Source of the DNA: Terriglobia bacterium
GTDB lineage: Bacteria > Acidobacteriota > Terriglobia > Bryobacterales > Bryobacteraceae
DNA length: 49,027 nucleotides
Reading direction: 5' to 3'
Assembly: GCA_025350105.1 (NCBI GenBank)
Contig: JANXYJ010000146.1
Location: 1-49,027, forward strand
Position numbers and translations under genes: made by a program. Of this stretch, positions 43,238 to 49,027 are shown piece after piece (positions within the stretch are counted from its first letter, which is position 1; every line of letters starts with the position of its first letter). The notes below the pieces were generated by a model, which saw only the letters and a program-made list of their open reading frames with translations, was not told where the DNA came from and did no database searches.

Positions 43238-43681
43238 CTACGGCTTGGCCACTTGCGAAGCTTGCAGCGTATCGGTGTACTGCTGGAAATGGGTGGCCTT
43301 GCCGTCCTTCACGGTCCAAACGTGTGCGAACTGAGCGTTGAGAGCTTTGCCGGTGGCATGGTAAACCCCGGTGTAGCGGCCCGTAACGATGACGGTATCG
43401 CCCGCATCGTGGAAATGTTCGGGGTTAGCCGCGAAGCCTTTCCATTCGGTGGCCAGGCGCATGAACACACCGTTCAGAATCGCATTGGGTCCAACGTAAG
43501 GGTTGCCATCGGCGTAGAGAAATCCATCGGCTTCGCGCCATTCCATCTCAGGCGACAAGGAACCGAGCACGGCGGGGACATCGCCTTTGGCAAAGGCAGT
43601 GTAAAGGTTGCGGATGAGGTCCATGTTTGATAACGACATGTTTGATAACGACATGTTTGATAAAGACATTGATTGCGTCAC
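43238..43681 (-). CDS. NTF2-like (SnoaL) protein with an N-terminal MSLSN repeat
   Basis: A 147-residue protein. From residue ~20 ('MDLIRNLYTAFAKGDVPAVLGSLSPEMEWREADG' in outline) it follows the SnoaL/ketosteroid-isomerase fold: an alpha/beta cone with 'FHDAGDTVIVTGRYTGVYHATGKALNAQFAHVWTVKDGKATHFQQYTDT'. Such proteins bind or isomerise small hydrophobic molecules; no catalytic assignment is possible. The N-terminal 20 residues are MTQSMSLSN MSLSN MSLSN, a threefold repeat encoded by a 15-bp tandem duplication. The GTG start has AAGGAG five bases upstream (43687-43692), so the repeat is probably translated. Several internal ATGs exist. Confidence 0.8.
   Translation of the reverse strand: MTQSMSLSNMSLSNMSLSNMDLIRNLYTAFAKGDVPAVLGSLSPEMEWREADGFLYADGNPYVGPNAILNGVFMRLATEWKGFAANPEHFHDAGDTVIVTGRYTGVYHATGKALNAQFAHVWTVKDGKATHFQQYTDTLQASQVAKP
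43622..43666 (-). repeat. 15-bp tandem repeat at the start of the NTF2-like gene
   Basis: On the minus strand ATGTCGTTATCAAAC or ATGTCTTTATCAAAC occurs three times in a row, giving MSLSN each time. Each unit carries its own ATG, so initiation could in principle occur at several points. Confidence 0.92.
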
Positions 43682-43735
43682 AAAATCTCCTTCAGGTAAT
43701 GTTACGTGCTTCGCGTGGACCTTGGATTTACCTAC

Positions 43736-44701
43736 CTAGAACTTGGGCGCGTAGTAGCCGTGGCGAGCGCGGACCAGCAGGTCTTTATGGTTTCTTACCC
43801 GAATTTCCACGGGATGATACAGACCATCGGCTTTCAACGGCTCAGGCCGGTAAAACACATTGTACTGGTGGCGCAATTCGTTGGCGATGTTTTCGAAAGA
43901 CTGTGCCATGTCCTGTGACTTGAAAGGAAAGAAAGCCAGGCCGCCGGTTTCTTCCGCGAAGTAGCGCAGGATTTTATCGCCATCGGTGGGGATGCGCGAA
44001 ATGTTGGTGGAGATCGTGTAGATGACCACGTCGGCTTTGTGGGCCATCTCCAGCGCCTGTTCGCGGGAGTAGCGGCTGTCGTTGTCTTCGCCATCGCTCA
44101 GCACCACCAGGGCGCGGCGAATTTTGTCGCTGGATTCGTTGATCAACTTTTCCTTGCAGGCAAAGTAGATGGCGTCGTACATCGCAGTTCCGCCGCCGGG
44201 CCGGATACCGCGAATGGCGTTGGCCAGTTGTTCGGTGTTATCGGTGAGGTCAGATACCAGTTCCGCCGTGCTATCGAAGCTGACCACCATGCCTTTGTCC
44301 TGGCGCGGGCGGATGACGGTGTTGATAAAGTCCGTGGCGGCTTCCTGTTGAAAGCGGAACCGTTCGCGGATGCTGTTGCTGGCATCGATCAGGATACCGA
44401 TGCGCAACGGCAAGTCGGTTTCGGCGGTAAACTCAATAATCTTTTGCGGCTTTCTGGATTCGGCGATATCGAAATCTTCCTGCACCAGGTCGGTGATGAA
44501 GCGGCCCTTTTTGTCGCTGACGGTAAACAACATGTTCACGCGGGTGACGTCCAGGCGGATGTCGGTGGCGGCGTCGTCTTCGGTATTGGCCGCTGGCGCG
44601 GCGGTTTTCGACGGAGCCTGGGCTTTGGGTTTCTGCGCGGCCAACGGCACCGCGAGCGCGATCAGCAAAATGGCCAGCAAGAACTTCATGAGCAATCTCA
44701 A
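43736..44701 (-). CDS. exported von Willebrand factor A protein (acidobacterial VWFA type)
   Basis: A 321-residue protein with signal peptide 'LLMKFLLAILLIALAVPLAAQ'. A short beta-rich part follows ('VNMLFTVSDKKGRFITDLVQEDFDI', ~56-80), then a VWA domain with the metal-ion site DASNS (106-110) and 'VVSFDSTAELVSDLTDNTEQL'. A later 'VVLSDGEDNDSRYS' supplies the remaining ligands. The start matches TIGR03436-type 'VWFA-related acidobacterial' proteins, common in this phylum and of unknown role. It is in a minus-strand cluster with the NTF2-like and GYD-like genes but with separate gaps. Confidence 0.87.
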   Translation of the reverse strand: MRLLMKFLLAILLIALAVPLAAQKPKAQAPSKTAAPAANTEDDAATDIRLDVTRVNMLFTVSDKKGRFITDLVQEDFDIAESRKPQKIIEFTAETDLPLRIGILIDASNSIRERFRFQQEAATDFINTVIRPRQDKGMVVSFDSTAELVSDLTDNTEQLANAIRGIRPGGGTAMYDAIYFACKEKLINESSDKIRRALVVLSDGEDNDSRYSREQALEMAHKADVVIYTISTNISRIPTDGDKILRYFAEETGGLAFFPFKSQDMAQSFENIANELRHQYNVFYRPEPLKADGLYHPVEIRVRNHKDLLVRARHGYYAPKF

Positions 44702-44818
44702 TTATAGAGCAGTAGTGATGTGGTCGAGCAGCTGGGTGATGCAGAAGACGCGGAATATGCCGCGCCTTGCGCCGGGACCACATTTGACCCCGGCGCTGGC
44801 TTCAGCGGCAATCGACGA

Positions 44819-45154
44819 TTACGACTTCTTCGCGGACGCCGGCTTATAGCCGCTGGTGGCGGCTTTCTTCATGGCCTGTTGCGCTTCAGCCAAACTCATC
44901 AACGGCGTGGTTTTGACGGAATGGCAGGCTCCGCCGCCGGCTAGAGCAATGGAGAATGCCGCTGCACTTACCGCGTCCGGCATTTCCACCAGGCCGACCA
45001 CATCGTGATCGCCAAATGAGAGCCAGAAGTTGTGCATGCTTCCGCCCAGTTTCTTGACCACCGCGCCGACGTGTCCGGAACGGTCTGTTGGGTTTTTCAT
45101 CAAAGCTGCCCACGCTGCGGTGGTGTAGCTTAACTGAACGAGATATTGCGCCAT
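44819..45154 (-). CDS. GYD-domain-like protein
   Basis: A 111-residue protein of about one GYD/ferredoxin-like domain. It opens 'MAQYLVQLSYTTAAWAALMKNPTDRSG' in outline and continues 'LGGSMHNFWLSFGDHDVVGLVEMPD', the 'FG.YD.....D.PD' signature of GYD proteins. The tail 'SLAEAQQAMKKAA' is a helix with a lysine-rich end. The biological role of the family is unknown. It follows no close neighbour on its strand. The divergent RRM gene starts 364 bases away. Confidence 0.78.
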   Translation of the reverse strand: MAQYLVQLSYTTAAWAALMKNPTDRSGHVGAVVKKLGGSMHNFWLSFGDHDVVGLVEMPDAVSAAAFSIALAGGGACHSVKTTPLMSLAEAQQAMKKAATSGYKPASAKKS

Positions 45155-45518
45155 TGGTTTGCCTTTCTTTACGCTGTGTGTCTTGCTCTATTTTCGGCTC
45201 TGGCCGACAGTACAGCGTAGATCACACGATCAGGGAATTCAAGTGAATGCACAAGGGTTGGTTTGCGTGCGTGGCAATCCTGCGAGTTGCCGGCCCAGGC
45301 AGCGAGCGGGCTTGCCGAGGCGGGGTTGCCAAAGATCAAAAGCCCGCCGCGGAGAGGTATCATTCTTCACGTCATTTTGCGTGTATGATAAAGATGTAGT
45401 TTCTGTAGTCCGTGATTTTGGCATCTTTTGACCGACCCCTGTCCGATCCTGCCCCGATTCACTGCTCTCCAACTTCAGACAGCCTGAGAAAGAAGTAAGA
45501 CCAAGAAAGATACAATCG
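45155..45518. other. long leader region before the glycine-rich RRM gene
   Basis: No gene seen. A TATGAT at 45384-45389 resembles a -10 element, but no good -35 lies 16-18 bases before it. The 129-base stretch from there to the ATG could be a regulated leader, as is common for cold-shock-type RNA-binding proteins, but no known riboswitch was recognised. The sequence to 45360 is unremarkable. Confidence 0.4.
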
Positions 45519-45845
45519 ATGAAAAATATTTTTGTAGGAAATTTGAGTTTCAACGCTACCGAAGATTCGCTGCGCACCATGTTCGCAGCCTACGGCGCAG
45601 TGGATCGCGTAAGCATCGTGACTGACCGTGACACCGGCCAGGCCAAAGGTTTCGGTTTCGTCGAAATGAGCAACGACACCGAAGGCGACAACGCCATTAA
45701 CGGTTTGAACGGCGCCGATCTAGGCGGCCGCGCTATGACCGTTAACGAAGCCCGCCCGAAGACCGACCGTGGTGGTGGTGGCGGCGGCGGACGCAAGTTC
45801 GGCGGCGGCGGTGGTGGTGGCGGACGTCAGAACAACCGCTGGTAG
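45519..45845 (+). CDS. glycine-rich RRM RNA-binding protein
   Basis: A 108-residue bacterial RRM protein. RNP2 is 'NIFVGNLSF' (3-11) and RNP1 'AKGFGFVEM' (~42-50). The domain ends near residue 80 and a glycine-rich tail follows ('GGGGGGGRKFGGGGG'). Proteins of this kind bind single-stranded RNA and are often cold-induced in cyanobacteria and other phyla; here this is by analogy only. It is monocistronic, with a strong hairpin 20 bases after the stop. Confidence 0.93.
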   Translation: MKNIFVGNLSFNATEDSLRTMFAAYGAVDRVSIVTDRDTGQAKGFGFVEMSNDTEGDNAINGLNGADLGGRAMTVNEARPKTDRGGGGGGGRKFGGGGGGGGRQNNRW

Positions 45846-45865
45846 TTAGGTTTGATTTTGCGGAG

Positions 45866-45888
45866 CGGGTGGCCGAAGAGGCCACCCG
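45866..45888 (+). terminator. hairpin terminator after the RRM gene
   Basis: CGGGTGGCC (45866-45874) pairs with GGCCACCCG (45880-45888) around GAAGA, followed by TTTC. The T-run is short, so it may also serve the convergent gene at 45916. Confidence 0.65.
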
Positions 45889-45915
45889 TTTCAGCGCAAC
45901 CTTCGCAATGTAAGC

Positions 45916-46692
45916 TTAGGACGCGACCGTCGCCGGATCTGGCATATCCGCGATAACTTCATCGCTCAGTCGATCCATGCTTATCCAGTGAACAGTGAGA
46001 TCAATCAGCGCCTTCAGATCCGCAAGGTCTTTATCTTCCCATTTCTTGACATAGTGCGTCTCGTCGTTTCCTAACCAAACAGCACGCTTCGCAATATCGA
46101 CTACCTTAGGGTGGACAATATAGTTCTGAATGCACGGTCCCAATTGGGTTTTCTCAATAGCCACCTGATCCTTCGGATTCTTGGATTTTGCGTAGTCCTT
46201 AACCAGAAACTCGAGAGACTTCCGGTAGCCGGCTCCGCATATCAATGCAAGCTTGTGCTGTTCGGCAGAGTAGGCTTGATTGTAGAGTGCGACGAACTGG
46301 GTCGAAACCCTTTGTATGGTTTCCTCGAAACCTCTCTCAAGCGCCTTGAAGGGAAATGTCTCCTCAATCTTCCAATATTCGGGCCTATTGACGAGTTCCT
46401 GTTTCTCGGAGCCAACATATCGCGTTATAAACGTCCGCTGGCAGTCGAAACGCGGACATGCAAACATGACTTCCAGCCAAAGAGGTGATTGGTTTGTTAC
46501 TCCGGGTCGCAGGTATGAAGCAATGTATTTGGCTTCAATCGCGTGGACACAGAGCGGACAAACACCGGGCAGCTCTATCGCGACGTTTGGGAACGCCAAA
46601 TTCTCGAAGTTACGAGGGGATGGAATAATCACAGGAGCCGTCTCGGGCAGGAGTAACGGGAGCGCCTCAAATTTAACTGAAGCGCTCTCCAA
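45916..46692 (-). CDS. DUF4145-like zinc-finger protein
   Basis: A 258-residue protein with two Cys pairs (C45-x2-C48 in 'CPLC' and C79-x4-C84 in 'CPRFDC') that could form one zinc site. A C-terminal helical domain follows with 'ALICGAGYRKSLEFLVKDYA' and 'VWLGNDETHYVKKWEDKDLADLKALIDLTVHWI', the pattern of DUF4145 proteins. Relatives occur alone or fused to nucleases and restriction components, but their function is not established. The gene begins 11 bases after a 40-residue gene on the same strand, so the two form a transcriptional unit. Its base composition looks less GC-rich than its neighbours, which may indicate transfer. Confidence 0.72.
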   Translation of the reverse strand: MESASVKFEALPLLLPETAPVIIPSPRNFENLAFPNVAIELPGVCPLCVHAIEAKYIASYLRPGVTNQSPLWLEVMFACPRFDCQRTFITRYVGSEKQELVNRPEYWKIEETFPFKALERGFEETIQRVSTQFVALYNQAYSAEQHKLALICGAGYRKSLEFLVKDYAKSKNPKDQVAIEKTQLGPCIQNYIVHPKVVDIAKRAVWLGNDETHYVKKWEDKDLADLKALIDLTVHWISMDRLSDEVIADMPDPATVAS

Positions 46693-46703
46693 TCGCCGTT
46701 GCC

Positions 46704-46826
46704 TTACCTCTTCTTTGTCGGCCGATGCTCGGTCTCAGTTGTGCGCGGATGCTTTTTTGCATAATCCGGCGTCACGAACTTTCCGCTAACTGCGCTACGA
46801 TTCAGCGTTACGGTTTTCTTCGACAT
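46704..46826 (-). CDS. 40-residue basic protein of the 'SGKFVTPDYAKKHP' kind
   Basis: A gene too short for most gene finders. The protein begins MSKKTVTLNR, contains the core SAVSGKFVTPDYAKKHPRTT and ends ETEHRPTKKR. That core (S-x2-SG(K/R)FV-x4-A-x2-HP-(K/R)TT) is the hallmark of a widespread family of tiny bacterial and phage proteins of unknown function, sometimes mislabelled as transporters. The ATG has an excellent GGAGG ribosome binding site six bases upstream (AAAGGAGGACGCTC). It ends 11 bases before the DUF4145-like gene, on the same strand. Basic charge (many Lys/Arg) suggests nucleic-acid or protein contact; this is inference. Confidence 0.8.
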   Translation of the reverse strand: MSKKTVTLNRSAVSGKFVTPDYAKKHPRTTETEHRPTKKR

Positions 46827-46861
46827 GAGCGTCCTCCTTTCCTCCAAGAGTTAGGAGGCTT

Positions 46862-49027
46862 TTAGCTACACCCGCTAGTCCCACCGCAATTGCCGCATTT
46901 AAAGCAGCTCCCATTGCGCGTCATGATGCTTCCACATTCGGCGCAGCTCGGGGCATCGGCGGTGATGACGGGGAACGGCAGACTCTGTTGCGGGGACGGT
47001 TCGGTCATCTGCAGCTTCGGAGCATCGCCCGCATCTCCGGCGGCGTATTCGGGGCCCAGGAACTTCGCACCCAGCCAGCGGAAAATATAATCCATGATGG
47101 ACTTGGCGTACGGCACGGTGGAGTTGCCGGTCCAGCCGCTGGGTTCGAAACGCACGTGGCTGAATTTATCCACGAAGAATTTTAGCGGCACGCCGTATTG
47201 CAGCGCGTAGCTGATGGCCGTTGCAAAGCTATCCATCAATCCGGAAATCGTGGAGCCTTCCTTGGCCATGCTGATGAACAACTCGCCGGGCTCACCGTTT
47301 TCGTACATGCCCACCGTGATGTAGCCTTCATGGCCGCCGATGGAAAATTTGTGCGTGATGGATGTGCGTTCGTCCGGCAGCTTGCGCCGGATAGGCCGGT
47401 AGACGACCTTCTCGGTTGTCTTTTCGATAACCCCGGCGGGTCCATTGGCGGGCTTTGCGCCGGTGGCGGTGCCCGAACTCATGGGCTGCACGCGCTTGGA
47501 GTTGTCGCGGTAAATCGCCACCGCTTTCAGGCCCAGCTTCCAGCTTTCGGTGTAGGCGTTCATCACGTCTTCAACGGTGCTCTCTTCGGGCATGTTGATG
47601 GTTTTAGAAATAGCCCCGGAAATAAACGGCTGCACCGCAGCCATCATGCGCACGTGGCCCATGTAGTGAATCGACCGCGTGCCGTTTTGCGGACGGAAGC
47701 TGCAATCAAACGCGGCCAGGTGTTCCGGCTTCAGGTGCGGCGCGCCTTCAATGGTGCCGCTCGAATCAATGTGATCGACAATCGCGTTCACCTGATCGGT
47801 CTTATAGCCTAACTTGCTCAACGCAGCGGGCACCGTATTGTTGACGATTTTGATCAAACCGCCGCCCACCAGTTTTTTGTACTTCACCAGCGCCAGATCG
47901 GGCTCAACGCCGGTGGTGTCGCAATCCATCATGAAACCGATGGTGCCTGTCGGCGCCAGCACTGTGGTTTGCGCGTTGCGGAATCCGGCTTCGCGGCCCA
48001 ACTCCAAAGCTTCATCCCAAACCGAGCGGGCGTTTTCGTAAACCTCCATCGGCACACGATGGCTATCGATGCGCGAAGTGGCATCGCGGTGCATGCGGAT
48101 CACGTTCAGGAACGGCTCTTCGTTCACCGCGTAACCGGCGCAAGGGCCAGTGGAACCTTCGGCGATGCGGGCGCTGGTTAAATAGGACTGCCCACACATG
48201 ATGGCCGTCAGCGCAGCAGCCCAATCGCGGCCGTGATCGCTATCATACGGAATGCCCATCCACATTAGCAGCGCGCCTAAGTTTGCATAACCCAAACCCA
48301 AAGGACGGAAATCGTGCGAGTTCTGGGCGATCTTTTCGGTTGGATACGCGGCGTTGTCCACAATGATTTCTTGTGCGATGGTCACCGTGTCCACCGCCCG
48401 GCGATACGCTTCCACATCGAAGCCGCCATCGGACTTCACAAACTTCATCAAGTTCAGCGACGCCAGATTGCACGCCGAATCGTCCAGGAACATGTATTCC
48501 GAACACGGATTCGACGCATTGATGCGCGCTGTATTGGGCGAAGTGTGCCAGCGGTTGATGGTCGTATCGTACTGCATGCCCGGATCGCCACACTGGTGAG
48601 TGGCTTCGGAAATCTGGCGCAAAATTTCACGTGCGTTGTAGCGCTTCAGGGGTTGATTCGCCAGACGGCTTTTGGTCCACCAGTCACCGTCGCGGATCAC
48701 CGCTTCCATGAATTCGTCGGTCACGCGGACGCTGTTGTTGGCGTTCTGGAAGAAGATGGAGCCATAAGCATCGCCATCGAGCGAGGAATCGTAACCTGCG
48801 TCAATCAGCGTGTGCGCCTTCTTTTCTTCTTTGGCTTTGCACCAGATGAAATCTTCGATATCCGGATGGTCGGCATTCAGGATGACCATCTTCGCGGCGC
48901 GGCGCGTCTTGCCACCGCTTTTGATCACGCCCGCGAAAGCGTCAAAGCCCTTCATGAAGCTGAGTGGGCCCGAAGCGCGGCCGCCGCTGGAGAGTAAACC
49001 ATTTTCTTCGCGCAGATTCGACAGGTT
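46862..49027 (-). CDS. nrdJ: vitamin B12-dependent ribonucleotide reductase, 5' end outside the window
   Basis: About 721 residues of the class II (adenosylcobalamin-dependent) enzyme that makes deoxyribonucleotides. The frame is open to the window edge, so the N-terminus is missing. Present are 'SSGGRASGPLSFM' of the substrate site, 'NPCSEYMFLDDSACNLASLNLMKF' in outline (active-site Cys pair region), 'APTGTIGFMMDCDTTGVEPD' and 'VYRPIRRKLPDERTS'. The C-terminal zinc/redox tail has 'CAECGSIM', 'CFKCGNCGG' and final Cys residues that reduce the active site. Length and order match long NrdJ proteins of ~900-1,000 residues. Oxygen-independent activity fits a facultative lifestyle. It is 35 bases downstream of the small-protein operon on the same strand. 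Confidence 0.95.
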   Translation of the reverse strand, partial: NLSNLREENGLLSSGGRASGPLSFMKGFDAFAGVIKSGGKTRRAAKMVILNADHPDIEDFIWCKAKEEKKAHTLIDAGYDSSLDGDAYGSIFFQNANNSVRVTDEFMEAVIRDGDWWTKSRLANQPLKRYNAREILRQISEATHQCGDPGMQYDTTINRWHTSPNTARINASNPCSEYMFLDDSACNLASLNLMKFVKSDGGFDVEAYRRAVDTVTIAQEIIVDNAAYPTEKIAQNSHDFRPLGLGYANLGALLMWMGIPYDSDHGRDWAAALTAIMCGQSYLTSARIAEGSTGPCAGYAVNEEPFLNVIRMHRDATSRIDSHRVPMEVYENARSVWDEALELGREAGFRNAQTTVLAPTGTIGFMMDCDTTGVEPDLALVKYKKLVGGGLIKIVNNTVPAALSKLGYKTDQVNAIVDHIDSSGTIEGAPHLKPEHLAAFDCSFRPQNGTRSIHYMGHVRMMAAVQPFISGAISKTINMPEESTVEDVMNAYTESWKLGLKAVAIYRDNSKRVQPMSSGTATGAKPANGPAGVIEKTTEKVVYRPIRRKLPDERTSITHKFSIGGHEGYITVGMYENGEPGELFISMAKEGSTISGLMDSFATAISYALQYGVPLKFFVDKFSHVRFEPSGWTGNSTVPYAKSIMDYIFRWLGAKFLGPEYAAGDAGDAPKLQMTEPSPQQSLPFPVITADAPSCAECGSIMTRNGSCFKCGNCGGTSGCS

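Noticed and set aside
45384-45389. A sigma-70 promoter for the RRM gene
   Set aside because: TATGAT is present but no matching -35 at the right distance.

Overview
This window looks like chromosomal DNA from an Acidobacteriota member, probably of the Bryobacterales/Solibacter type. The evidence is a GC-rich composition, a von Willebrand A protein of the acidobacterial 'VWFA-related' kind, a very long Oar-like TonB-dependent receptor with a carboxypeptidase-regulatory N-terminus, and many small secreted proteins of unknown function. Assignment is by family resemblance only; there is no rRNA or tRNA gene in the window.

Layout. 1-5.2 kb: a structured non-coding stretch, a secreted protein, a family 5 glycoside hydrolase, dodecin, a small membrane protein, TsaE with a methyltransferase, and a decayed transposase fragment. 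5.2-14.1 kb: an SRPBCC-like exported protein, NAD-type isocitrate dehydrogenase convergent with GAPDH, two tandem APC-family transporters that resemble KimA potassium importers, and a membrane-anchored metallophosphoesterase. 14.3-19.6 kb: a classical translation/secretion operon, ffh-rpsP-khpA-rimM-trmD-rplS-rnhB, plus a small membrane protein. 19.8-28.6 kb: a tiny secreted peptide, a membrane protein, aspS-hisS, a gamma carbonic anhydrase, small exported proteins, the NAD(P)HX repair enzyme nnr with a potassium channel, and a GNAT acetyltransferase. 28.6-35.8 kb: the TonB receptor, then co-directional HAD phosphatase, PhyH-type oxygenase, Asp/Asn beta-hydroxylase-type oxygenase and ATP-grasp ligase. 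36-45.9 kb: an RRM protein, a PIN/TRAM membrane protein, ispD-ispF, an exported Hcp-like protein, sppA, a lipase, an NTF2-like protein, the VWA protein, a GYD-like protein and a glycine-rich RRM protein. 45.9-49 kb: a two-gene accessory unit (a 40-residue protein and a DUF4145-like protein) and the 3' part of the B12-dependent ribonucleotide reductase gene.

The most distinctive signal is not one gene but a pattern. Short head-to-tail duplications (units of 11-63 bp) occur throughout. They lie between genes, inside trmD, at the start of an NTF2-like gene, over the ribosome binding site of khpA, upstream of a transporter gene, and inside a dead transposase, where a 14-bp duplication alone accounts for the frameshift. 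Two dispersed REP-like families are also present. The best candidate for an undescribed function is the run of two iron/2-oxoglutarate-type oxygenases next to an ATP-grasp ligase at 31.9-35.8 kb. The second is the 40-residue 'SGKFVT' protein translationally close to the DUF4145-like gene.
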